A stretch of 12,838 nt of DNA, from contig UREG01000044.1 in assembly GCA_900546795.1 (NCBI GenBank), positions 1 to 12,838 on the forward strand, in the 5' to 3' direction. This document shows positions 6,787-12,838 of this stretch, in pieces. The notes beneath the pieces were generated by a model, which was given only the letters and a program-made list of their open reading frames with translations, searched no databases and was not told the origin of the DNA. The stretch comes from an uncultured Veillonellaceae bacterium. Lineage in GTDB: Bacteria; Bacillota; Negativicutes; Veillonellales; Megasphaeraceae. Each line of letters starts with the position of its first letter. The first letter of the stretch is position 1. Made by a program: the position numbers and the translations under genes.

Positions 6787-8085
6787 ATGACAACAGAAAG
6801 TAAAACGGAAAGCTGGTGGATGGTCTTTAAGATTGGGCCGCTTCCCCTGCTTGTGTATCTAGTATTGGCAGCTATTATATTAGCAGCCGCAGTATATGGA
6901 CAGCTGCCGGCAGATATGATTGGCGGAATTGCAATCATGATGATTATGGGAATGCTGCTGGGGGATATCGGTCTTCGAGTTCCTATATTAAAAGATATTG
7001 GCGGGCCAGCTATCTTATCGATATTTGTTCCATCCTGCATGGTATTTTATGGACTGATTAATCCGACGGCGGTAAAAGCGATTACGGCATTTACGAAAGG
7101 TGCTAATTTCTTGTATTTTTATATTTCCTGTTTAGTGGTTGGTAGTATTCTTGGAATGATCCGAAAAGTATTGATTCAAGGATTTGTGCGCATGTTTGTT
7201 CCTCTTATCATCGGTACTGTTACGGCCTGTGCTGCGGGGACGGCTGCTGGAGTAATTTGCGGCATGGATGCTTATCATGCGTTTTTCTTTATCGTTATTC
7301 CCATTTTGTCTGGTGGTGTAGGAGAGGGGATTCTTCCATTATCCGTAGCGTATTCCGAAATTTTGAATCAGTCGCCTGATCAGTTTCTTGTACATTTCGT
7401 TCCGGCGGCAATGTTGGGAAATTTATTTGCTATCATGACGGCTGGTTATTTGAAAAAACTGGGACATAAACGGCCGGAGCTTTCCGGTAATGGTGTACTG
7501 GTAAAATCAGGGGACGATTTAGGATTAGCAGGATTAAAGAGCGCAGATCAGCCTATCGATATAAAATTGATGGGAGCTGGACTGATTTTGGCATGCAGCT
7601 TCTATGTAGGCGCTCGGGTTCTAAGTTTAGTAATTCCAATTCCAGCTCCTATCCTGATGATTATTTGCGCTGCGGTTATCAAGGCAATCGGTATCATGCC
7701 TTCGCAAATGGAACAGGGGGCCAATCAGCTCTATAAATTTATTTCTGGCAATTTGACCTGGGCGCTGCTGGTTGGTGTCGGTGTCCTTTATACACCTTGG
7801 CAGGATGTGATCGCTTCTATTACCCCTGCCTATGTCTTTACAATTTTGGCTACAGTAGCGGGCATGATTTCTTCTGGATTCTTTACAGCGCGGTTTATGA
7901 ACATGTATCCAGTCGAATCGGCAGTAGTAACGGCTTGCCACAGCGGATTGGGCGGCACTGGAGACGTAGCGATCCTTTCTTCTGCCAACCGAATGGAATT
8001 GATGCCGTTTGCTCAGATCTCGACTCGTCTTGGCGGAGCTTGTACGGTAATTGCAGCAACGATTTTAATGCGTGTATTAGGATAA
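6787..8085 (+). CDS. citS: 2-hydroxycarboxylate transporter family citrate carrier (CitS-like)
   Basis: A 432-residue integral membrane protein of the 2HCT family (CitS, CitP, MleP, MaeN), which carries citrate or malate by cation symport or product exchange. The two inverted-topology halves each show the family's re-entrant GGxG loop: LSGGVGEGILPLS (174-186) and GLGGTGD (387-393). STRLGGA (412-418) contains R414, at the position of the conserved substrate-binding arginine near the C-terminus. GDIGLRVPILKDIGGP (59-74) is also typical. The start at 6787 has AAAGGGG upstream; an ATG four bases earlier is out of frame and ends after six codons. It leads the operon with citD, 12 bp downstream. 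Citrate is the likely substrate given the lyase genes; malate transport cannot be excluded from sequence. Confidence 0.92.
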   Translation: MTTESKTESWWMVFKIGPLPLLVYLVLAAIILAAAVYGQLPADMIGGIAIMMIMGMLLGDIGLRVPILKDIGGPAILSIFVPSCMVFYGLINPTAVKAITAFTKGANFLYFYISCLVVGSILGMIRKVLIQGFVRMFVPLIIGTVTACAAGTAAGVICGMDAYHAFFFIVIPILSGGVGEGILPLSVAYSEILNQSPDQFLVHFVPAAMLGNLFAIMTAGYLKKLGHKRPELSGNGVLVKSGDDLGLAGLKSADQPIDIKLMGAGLILACSFYVGARVLSLVIPIPAPILMIICAAVIKAIGIMPSQMEQGANQLYKFISGNLTWALLVGVGVLYTPWQDVIASITPAYVFTILATVAGMISSGFFTARFMNMYPVESAVVTACHSGLGGTGDVAILSSANRMELMPFAQISTRLGGACTVIAATILMRVLG

Positions 8086-8097
8086 GGAGTGAATAGA

Positions 8098-8361
8098 ATG
8101 AAAAAAGGTCAGGCTGGGACATTAGAGTCCAATGACATTATTATTACAGTAGAAGAAGCGCCGGCGGGAACGGGGATTGCCATTACACTGTCCAGCATTG
8201 TTCTCCCGCAGTTTGGGGATATGATTAAAGAAACGATTGCGGCAGTTTGTCGGCAATCGGGTGTACATGATGTATATGTTACCGCTTCGGATAAAGGTGC
8301 TTTGGAATATACGATAGAAGCCAGAGTATTGACAGCGTTGAAACGGGCAGAGTTGATATAG
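8098..8361 (+). CDS. citD: Citrate lyase acyl carrier protein (gamma subunit)
   Basis: An 87-residue acyl carrier protein that carries the phosphoribosyl-dephospho-CoA arm on which citrate is exchanged and cleaved. Ser11 in AGTLESNDIII matches the modified serine of CitD. SDKGALEYTIEARVLTALKR near the C-terminus matches the family's DDKGAL...AR pattern. It is somewhat shorter than the roughly 95-98 residues seen in enterobacteria, lacking the C-terminal tail. The ATG at 8098 is chosen over an in-frame GTG at 8089, because AAGGAG at 8084-8089 overlaps that GTG and is eight bases from the ATG. The prosthetic group would be supplied by CitXG encoded on the other strand. Confidence 0.95.
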   Translation: MKKGQAGTLESNDIIITVEEAPAGTGIAITLSSIVLPQFGDMIKETIAAVCRQSGVHDVYVTASDKGALEYTIEARVLTALKRAELI

Positions 8362-8372
8362 GAGGAAAGAGC

Positions 8373-9230
8373 ATGAGACGGTCATTGTTATTTTTGCCAG
8401 GAAATAATCCTGGAAACGTACAGTCCGGAGGAGTATTTGGTGCTGACGGAATTATCTTGGATTTAGAAGATGCAGTATCGCCGTTGGAAAAAGATGCAGC
8501 GCGGTATCTAGTTGCAAAGGCATTGCGAACTGTAGAGTATGGTACTTGTGAAAAAATTGTGCGTATTAATCCGATGGAAGCTAACGGAGAAGAAGATATT
8601 AAAACTATTGTACCTTGCGGTCCAGATGCGTTAATGCTGCCTAAAATAGAAAGTGCGGAAGAAGTACAGCGGCAGGTGGAACTGATTAAGGCTGCTGAAC
8701 AGGAAGGCCAAAAACCGGTGATGGTTATGCCGCTGCTGGAAACACCTATGGGCGTAGCTCGCGCTTTGGAAATCGCATTAGCCAGTGAACGGGTAGTGGC
8801 TATTTGTCTGGGGGCAGAAGATTATACGGCAGCACTGGGGACAGCAAGAACAAAAGAAGGAACAGAAATTTTTACGGCAAGAGCGATATTAGCGAATGCA
8901 GCAGCGGCTGCAGGGATTGATGGTATCGATACGCCTTTCACCGATGTACAGGATGAGGAAGGGCTGCTAAAAGACACTCTTCTTGCAAAACAGTTGGGAT
9001 TTAAAGGAAAGCTGTCCATTAATCCAAGGCAGATTGATACTATACATGAGGCGTATGCTCCTACAGAAAAAGAAATACATTGGGCACATCGGGTCCTTTT
9101 AGCAATAGAAGAAGGCAAGAAAAAAGGAACTGGCGTTATAGCTGTAGATGGCAAAATGATTGACGCGCCGGTAGTAGCTCGGGCTAAACGGACAATGGAT
9201 TTAGCGGCGTTATTGAATTTGGCAGAATAG
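8373..9230 (+). CDS. citE: Citrate lyase beta subunit (citryl-CoA lyase)
   Basis: A 285-residue TIM-barrel enzyme that splits the citryl thioester on CitD into oxaloacetate and acetyl-CitD, with Mg2+. Conserved features are the N-terminus RRSLLFLPGNNPG (2-14), DLEDAV (30-35), R64 in VRINP, PLLETP with E123, and LGAEDYTA (146-153) with E149 and D150; the last are expected metal and substrate ligands. The length is typical or slightly short. The start at 8373 has AGGAGGA ending six bases upstream, beginning at the citD stop. It forms part of the citS-citD-citE-citF operon with 11-13 bp gaps. Confidence 0.95.
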   Translation: MRRSLLFLPGNNPGNVQSGGVFGADGIILDLEDAVSPLEKDAARYLVAKALRTVEYGTCEKIVRINPMEANGEEDIKTIVPCGPDALMLPKIESAEEVQRQVELIKAAEQEGQKPVMVMPLLETPMGVARALEIALASERVVAICLGAEDYTAALGTARTKEGTEIFTARAILANAAAAAGIDGIDTPFTDVQDEEGLLKDTLLAKQLGFKGKLSINPRQIDTIHEAYAPTEKEIHWAHRVLLAIEEGKKKGTGVIAVDGKMIDAPVVARAKRTMDLAALLNLAE

Positions 9231-9243
9231 AGGAGGAATTGGT

Positions 9244-10785
9244 ATGAAAAATGCAGTAGGCCGAGAAATTCCAGAAGAAATAAACGGCATACAAATAAAA
9301 AAAATCTTTCAAGGTGCTTTTGGAACGCCGCCGGACATGTGCCGCCAAGCGCCAAAAGTAAAGTGTATGAAACCTGGTGATACAAAGCTGGAAAATGACC
9401 TGGAGAGTGTATTCAAAAAAATTCCGATTCGAGATGGAATGACGTTAGGGTTTCACCATCATTTCCGCAATGGAGACGGTGTTTTGAATCAGGTACTGGA
9501 TACAGCCGCTCGAATGGGAATAAAAAATCTTACGTTAGCAGCTAGTTCGATATTTGCTGTTCATGAACCTTTAATTGGGCATATCGAAAATGGCGTTGTT
9601 ACCAGAATCGAAACAAATTATGTTGCTGGACCGGTGGCCAAAGCAATTTCACAAGGAATTTTGAAAACTCCTGTTATCTTTAGAACTCATGGCGGCAGAG
9701 CCAGAGCGATTGAATGTGGTCAGCTTCATATTGACGTAGCGTTTATCGCGGCACCGGCTGCGGATGAATATGGTAATCTTACCGGTGTAAAGGGAAAAAC
9801 GGCCTGCGGTTCGTTGGGATATGCGTTTCCTGATGCAGAATATGCCGATACGGTGGTAGCTGTTACCGATCATTTGGAGCCGTATCCATTAACTCCGATA
9901 TCCATTTCTCAGGAACGAGTGGATTATGTGGTAAAAGTAGACTATATAGGAGATCCGAAAGGGATTGTATCCGGTACGACAAAGATAACGAAAGATCCAG
10001 TGCAATTAAAAATTGCTTCTTATGCGGCAAAAGCAATAGAAGTTTCCGGCTTGCTTAAAGACGGTTTTTCCTTCCAAACGGGTGCTGGCGGTGCGTCTTT
10101 GGCAGTTGCTTATTATCTGCGCAAGATCATGAAAAAGAAAGAAATAAAAGGCAGTTTTGTTATGGGCGGTATTACGGGCTATTTGGTCAGTATGTATGAA
10201 GAAGGTTTATTCCGCAATATTATGGACGTACAGGGTTTTGATTTGGAAGCGGTTCGTTCTATTAAAGAGAATGAAGCACATCAGGAAGTCAGCGCTGGTG
10301 TATACGCAAGTCCATATAATTGTGGGTGTATTGTAAATAAGCTTGACTGTGCGGTATTGGGAGCGACGGAAATTGATAAAGATTTTAATGTAAACGTATT
10401 GACCGGTTCCGATGGTATGATCATGGGCGGTTCTGGCGGACACAGCGATGCGGCTGCTGGGGCGGCACTGACCATTATTACGGCAAATCTTACCCGTAGC
10501 CGGCTGGCTGTACTGAAAGATCGGGTACAAACAATTACTACACCGGGAGAAACGGTAGACGTATTGGTTACAGAATATGGGATTGCTGTTAACAAACGGC
10601 GGCCAGAACTGGAAGAACGATTTAAAAAAGCTAAGCTGCCAGTATTGTCGATTGATGAAATGGCTGATTTGGCAGAACGAATCTGCGGAAAAGCCAAATC
10701 AGCAGAAACAGAAGAGGAAATTGTGGGGCTGGTAGAATATCGCGATGGATCGATCATCGATGTGGTAAGAAAAGTAAAGGGATAG
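9244..10785 (+). CDS. citF: Citrate lyase alpha subunit (citrate:acetyl-ACP transferase)
   Basis: A 513-residue cytoplasmic enzyme that swaps citrate for the acetyl group on the CitD arm, releasing acetate. Family features run along its length: MTLGFHHHFRNGD (66-78), FRTHGGRARA (146-155), CGSLGYAFPDAEY (188-200), FQTGAGGASLA (277-287), NVNVLTGSDGMIMGGSGGHSD (from 382) and YRDGSIIDVV at the C-terminus. The length matches other CitF proteins. The start at 9244 has GAGGAGG seven bases upstream, directly after the citE stop. It is the last identifiable gene of the operon. The genes usually found next, citX and citG, are fused on the minus strand at 1880-3244. Transcription probably ends at the hairpin at 10982-11026. 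Confidence 0.96.
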   Translation: MKNAVGREIPEEINGIQIKKIFQGAFGTPPDMCRQAPKVKCMKPGDTKLENDLESVFKKIPIRDGMTLGFHHHFRNGDGVLNQVLDTAARMGIKNLTLAASSIFAVHEPLIGHIENGVVTRIETNYVAGPVAKAISQGILKTPVIFRTHGGRARAIECGQLHIDVAFIAAPAADEYGNLTGVKGKTACGSLGYAFPDAEYADTVVAVTDHLEPYPLTPISISQERVDYVVKVDYIGDPKGIVSGTTKITKDPVQLKIASYAAKAIEVSGLLKDGFSFQTGAGGASLAVAYYLRKIMKKKEIKGSFVMGGITGYLVSMYEEGLFRNIMDVQGFDLEAVRSIKENEAHQEVSAGVYASPYNCGCIVNKLDCAVLGATEIDKDFNVNVLTGSDGMIMGGSGGHSDAAAGAALTIITANLTRSRLAVLKDRVQTITTPGETVDVLVTEYGIAVNKRRPELEERFKKAKLPVLSIDEMADLAERICGKAKSAETEEEIVGLVEYRDGSIIDVVRKVKG

Positions 10786-10981
10786 ATCTCCGTACCAATC
10801 ATACCTAATATGCCAATCGGCAGCCGCATTTGTTTTTTCTGGTAATAAACAGGTGCTGCGCATTAGATCAGAAGATTTTTTGAAAGAGACCGGAGCTCCA
10901 GATAGACGGGGCTTAAGAGCTTCTTCACGAATGAGATATTGGTGGAATGATTTCGGTATGTACGAAAATAAGAATGCTATA
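10786..10981. other. Unidentified segment between citF and its terminator
   Basis: Together with the terminators this belongs to a gene-free stretch from 10786 to 11129. The first 196 bp hold no gene I recognise. A plus-strand frame is open from about 10780 through the terminator to a stop at 11044. From a GTG at 10853 it reads as 63 residues beginning VLRIRSEDFLKETGAPDRRG (the GTG would be Met), but there is no ribosome site and it runs through the hairpin. The opposite strand also has an open frame here. It may be the eroded remnant of a gene or simply a long 3' untranslated region. Confidence 0.35.
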
Positions 10982-11026
10982 AATAAAACCGGCTGCTGGC
11001 AGAGTTTGACAGCAGCCGGTTTTATT
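10982..11026 (+). terminator. Intrinsic terminator of the citrate operon
   Basis: A perfect 17-bp stem (10982-10998 and 11010-11026) with GC core CCGGCTGCTG and an 11-base loop, flanked by A and T tracts. It is about 200 bp after the citF stop. The repeat is symmetric and could also stop minus-strand transcripts. Confidence 0.88.
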
Positions 11027-11079
11027 CATGTTTCATCAGAATAACAGGGACTCGTAATTGAAGTTTTGATGTCAAAAGA

Positions 11080-11126
11080 AAAATCCGTCTGGTCTGTGGT
11101 GTAAACCAAAAGACTAGACGGATTTT
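11080..11126 (-). terminator. Intrinsic terminator downstream of tRNA-Ser
   Basis: Two 16-base arms (11080-11095 and 11111-11126) pair except at one position: an A-C mismatch on the minus strand, a G-U pair on the plus strand. The core is TCCGTCT/AGACGGA and the loop 15 bases. On the minus strand it follows the tRNA 3' end by three bases and runs into ATTTTTCTTTTG, so it should end the tRNA transcript. Confidence 0.8.
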
Positions 11127-11129
11127 AGC

Positions 11130-11218
11130 TGGCGGAGACGGTGGGATTCGAACCCACGGACGGTTGCCCGTCAACTGATTTCGAGTCAGCCTCGTTATGA
11201 CCACTTCGATACGTCTCC
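11130..11218 (-). tRNA. tRNA-Ser (anticodon CGA)
   Basis: On the minus strand the acceptor arms GGAGACG (complement of 11212-11218) and CGTCTCC (complement of 11134-11140) pair fully, followed by discriminator G and an encoded CCA (complement of 11130-11132). The anticodon stem CTGA/TCAG encloses loop CTCGAAA, with anticodon CGA reading UCG. A long variable arm (GACGG/CCGTC) marks a class II tRNA, and the T loop is TTCGAAT. The length is 89 bases with CCA. It has its own promoter and terminator and converges on the citrate operon. Confidence 0.96.
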
Positions 11219-11230
11219 ACAATACAATGT

Positions 11231-11260
11231 ATTTTATCATGGTTTATAAAACTTAGTCAA
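11231..11260 (-). promoter_or_regulatory. Probable tRNA-Ser promoter
   Basis: On the minus strand TTGACT (complement of 11255-11260) and TAAAAT (complement of 11231-11236) lie 18 bp apart, each five of six to consensus. The predicted start is a few bases before the mature tRNA 5' end at 11218. Confidence 0.6.
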
Positions 11261-11476
11261 CCAAATTTCTGATCTTTTTTCCGAATACGGCAGGCATAGC
11301 AGAATTTCCACAAGGGAAATACAAAGGGGGAGGGTGTTTTTGCTATAGGTATCCTTATGAAAAATATAGGTAATTTTTAGGGAAAGATTATTGCGCCAAT
11401 GTTTGCTATATGATATGTTAATACTTGTATTCTTTTGAGCAGGATAATTTTGGATACAGAAGGAGAACGTATACAT

Positions 11477-12277
11477 ATGAGTGATTCAATTGTTGCCCTG
11501 ATATTGGGCATCATAGAAGGGCTGACCGAATTTTTGCCCGTATCATCGACCGGTCATATGATCATTGCCGGCCATTATTTAGGTTTTACTGGAGACCGGG
11601 CCAGCGTATTTGAGGTATTTATTCAGCTGGGGGCTATTTTATCCGTATTTATTTTGTACAAAGAAAAATTTCTGCGTATGCTGAAACGGGAGAATTGGTT
11701 CAAGCGGGACGGCGGTCTGTCGCTTACTCATGTAGCGGCAGGGATTGTGCCGGTTATGGGAATTGGGTATATTTTGCATGGTGTGATTAAAGAATATTTG
11801 TTTTCAACGTTTACCGTCATTATCGGCTTGCTTATCGGCGGCGTGTTTATGCTGGCTGCGGAAAAGTTATGCGAAGGCAAGGTACGGTGTGATGATGTAG
11901 AAAAGATGACGGTACGGCAGGCATTTTGGGTAGGAATGTTTCAGATACTGGCGCTGTGGCCGGGATTTTCTCGGAGCGGTTCCACCATTGCCGGCGGATT
12001 GTTTTTGGGACTGAGCCGAAAAACTGCGGCGGAATTTTCTTTTATCATTTCGGTACCGGTCATGCTGATCGCTTGTACTTATGATTTATTGAAATCGGCT
12101 AAATTTTTGACCGGTGATGATTTTATGATGATTGCGATTGGATTTGTTACCGCGTTTGTTGTGGCCTATATTTCGATCGTATGGTTCATGAAGTTTCTTA
12201 ATAAGTCGACGCTGGCTTCGTTTGCGTATTACCGTTTCCTGTTGGCGGCAGTGTCGTGGTGGTATTTTTTTAGCTGA
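11477..12277 (+). CDS. uppP: Undecaprenyl-diphosphate phosphatase UppP (BacA)
   Basis: A 266-residue membrane enzyme that removes a phosphate from undecaprenyl diphosphate, recycling the lipid carrier of cell-wall synthesis; overproduction gives bacitracin resistance in other bacteria. Both catalytic motifs are present: EGLTEFLPVSSTGH (14-27, with E14, E18 and H27) and PGFSRSGST (162-170, with R166). The length is standard and the sequence is largely hydrophobic. The ATG at 11477 is chosen because it starts the conserved MSDSIVALILGIIEGLTEF and has AAGGAG at 11460-11465; an in-frame TTG at 11435 would add 14 unconserved residues. A possible extended -10 (TGATATGTT, 11411-11419) lies upstream with a poor -35. 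The gene is followed at once by a terminator, so it is probably monocistronic. Confidence 0.96.
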   Translation: MSDSIVALILGIIEGLTEFLPVSSTGHMIIAGHYLGFTGDRASVFEVFIQLGAILSVFILYKEKFLRMLKRENWFKRDGGLSLTHVAAGIVPVMGIGYILHGVIKEYLFSTFTVIIGLLIGGVFMLAAEKLCEGKVRCDDVEKMTVRQAFWVGMFQILALWPGFSRSGSTIAGGLFLGLSRKTAAEFSFIISVPVMLIACTYDLLKSAKFLTGDDFMMIAIGFVTAFVVAYISIVWFMKFLNKSTLASFAYYRFLLAAVSWWYFFS

Positions 12278-12283
12278 TCAGTG

Positions 12284-12309
12284 AGCACCTTCAAACGAGG
12301 GTGCTTTTT
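12284..12309 (+). terminator. Intrinsic terminator of uppP
   Basis: A nine-base-pair stem AGCACCTTC/GAGGGTGCT with one G-U pair and loop AAAC, followed directly by five Ts (12305-12309). It starts seven bases after the uppP stop. Confidence 0.88.
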
Positions 12310-12329
12310 CATTCGGAAGGAGCATGTAT

Positions 12330-12838
12330 ATGGCAGGAAAGAAAAAATGGTATGCTGTCCGCAGAGGCAATCGGCCGGGAATTTATGAAACGTGGGATGA
12401 ATGCAAAAAAGAAGTGGCGGGTTTTTCCGGTGCTGAATATAAAAGTTTTACAGCCAAAGCAGATGCGCAGGCATATATGGACGGTGCAGTTTCGCAGGCT
12501 GCCTGCACAACAGGGCTGATAGAAACGGCTCGGGGAGCGGTTGCGTATGTAGATGGGAGTTATGAGCACAGCCAGCGCCGGTTTGCCTGCGGCATTGTAT
12601 TTTTCTATCAAGGCAAAGAGGAACATTTTGCGGAGGCTTTTGAAGAAGCGGAGCTGGCAGAAGAAGCAGGCGGTACGCCATCTCCCGATGAACAAGAGAA
12701 AACAGAACCGTGGCGTAACTACGTGACCTGCCTCAACGACCATCTGGCAGGCCACAACCCGCTTATCGGCAGGGAGATGGAGTTGGAGCGAACCATACAT
12801 GTGCTCTGCCTCAAAGAAAAGAACAACCCGTTGCATGT
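12330..12838 (+). CDS. RNase H-like N-terminus joined in frame to a ClpA-type AAA+ segment (partial)
   Basis: Open to the right edge; 169 full codons are visible. The start at 12330 has AAGGAG seven bases upstream; an in-frame ATG at 12324 is too close to it. Residues 1-52 form a viroplasmin-type RNA/DNA-hybrid-binding domain (KKWYAVRRGNRPGIYETWDE), as found at the front of many Bacillota RNase HI proteins. Residues 70-110 begin the RNase H catalytic domain, with D75 in AYVDGS and FFYQGKEEHF. Where such proteins normally continue with the segment bearing the catalytic glutamate, this one passes through an acidic Pro/Ser linker (111-127) into NPLIGREMELERTIHVLC and KNNPLHV, the start of the first AAA+ module of ClpA. 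The RNase H is thus cut short and lacks its remaining active-site acids. Either this is an assembly chimera or recombination has fused two genes. I favour a chimera, without proof. Confidence 0.75.
   Translation, partial: MAGKKKWYAVRRGNRPGIYETWDECKKEVAGFSGAEYKSFTAKADAQAYMDGAVSQAACTTGLIETARGAVAYVDGSYEHSQRRFACGIVFFYQGKEEHFAEAFEEAELAEEAGGTPSPDEQEKTEPWRNYVTCLNDHLAGHNPLIGREMELERTIHVLCLKEKNNPLH
12661..12838 (+). other. ClpA-like segment with a different codon style
   Basis: From about 12661 the reading frame encodes a ClpA-type sequence: linker, then LNDHLAGHNPLIGRE, then the helix before the Walker A loop, which would lie just past the edge. Codon choice changes: C-ending codons (AAC, GAC, CTC, TGC, CAC, TAC) dominate here, while the RNase H part and the rest of the window prefer AAT, GAT, TAT and TTG/TTA. 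The exact joint lies somewhere in 12655-12705, because both parts are rich in GAA/GCA there. Confidence 0.6.

Noticed and set aside
8089..8097. GTG start adding three residues to CitD
   Set aside because: The GTG overlaps the ribosome site that is correctly spaced for the ATG at 8098.
8822..9385. Minus-strand frame of 187 codons opposite citE/citF
   Set aside because: It is a shadow spanning two well-supported genes, with Ser- and Ala-rich low-information sequence.
10281..10829. Minus-strand frame of 182 codons opposite the end of citF
   Set aside because: Most of it is antisense to conserved citF motifs. The N-terminal 15 codons outside citF look membrane-like but have no start signal.
11237..11476. 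Minus-strand frame of 79 codons between tRNA-Ser and uppP
   Set aside because: No ribosome site, AT-rich composition, and it overlaps the tRNA promoter and the uppP ribosome site.
12309..12836. Minus-strand frame of 175 codons at the right edge
   Set aside because: The opposite strand encodes recognisable RNase H and ClpA sequence; this one encodes nothing recognisable.

Overview
The window holds a citrate-fermentation gene cluster flanked by housekeeping genes. The moderate GC content, strong AAGGAG-type ribosome sites, a fused CitX-CitG protein, a viroplasmin-type RNase H start and a CCA-encoding tRNA-Ser point to an anaerobic Bacillota. A Negativicutes member is my tentative guess; no marker here settles the genus.

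Layout. Bases 1-54 may carry the start of a minus-strand lipoprotein or exported protein. A DAACS-type acidic amino acid/dicarboxylate symporter (132-1352, +) is separated from a small DUF898-like membrane protein (1412-1756, -) by a bidirectional terminator. The citrate genes fill 1880-10785. citXG (a fusion) and citC lie on the minus strand. Diverging from citC are a CitA/CitB two-component system, a 2-hydroxycarboxylate transporter (citS-like) and the three lyase subunits citD, citE and citF. After citF come about 200 bp of unidentified sequence, a strong terminator, then a convergent tRNA-Ser(CGA) with its own terminator and promoter. uppP (11477-12277, +) and a terminator follow. At the right edge one open frame begins as an RNase H and changes in frame into a ClpA-type AAA+ sequence.

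How it works together. The CitA-like kinase should sense external citrate and phosphorylate the CitB-like regulator. The transporter brings citrate in, and the CitD/E/F lyase splits it to acetate and oxaloacetate. CitXG makes and attaches the CoA-derived prosthetic group to CitD, and CitC acetylates it. A palindromic motif built on the half-site TTAYRTAAAT lies in the citC/citA divergent region and recurs in front of citS, so it is a good candidate for the CitB binding site. No oxaloacetate decarboxylase genes are in the window.

The two points most worth checking are the shared operator and the RNase H/ClpA junction, which is either an assembly chimera or a real gene fusion.
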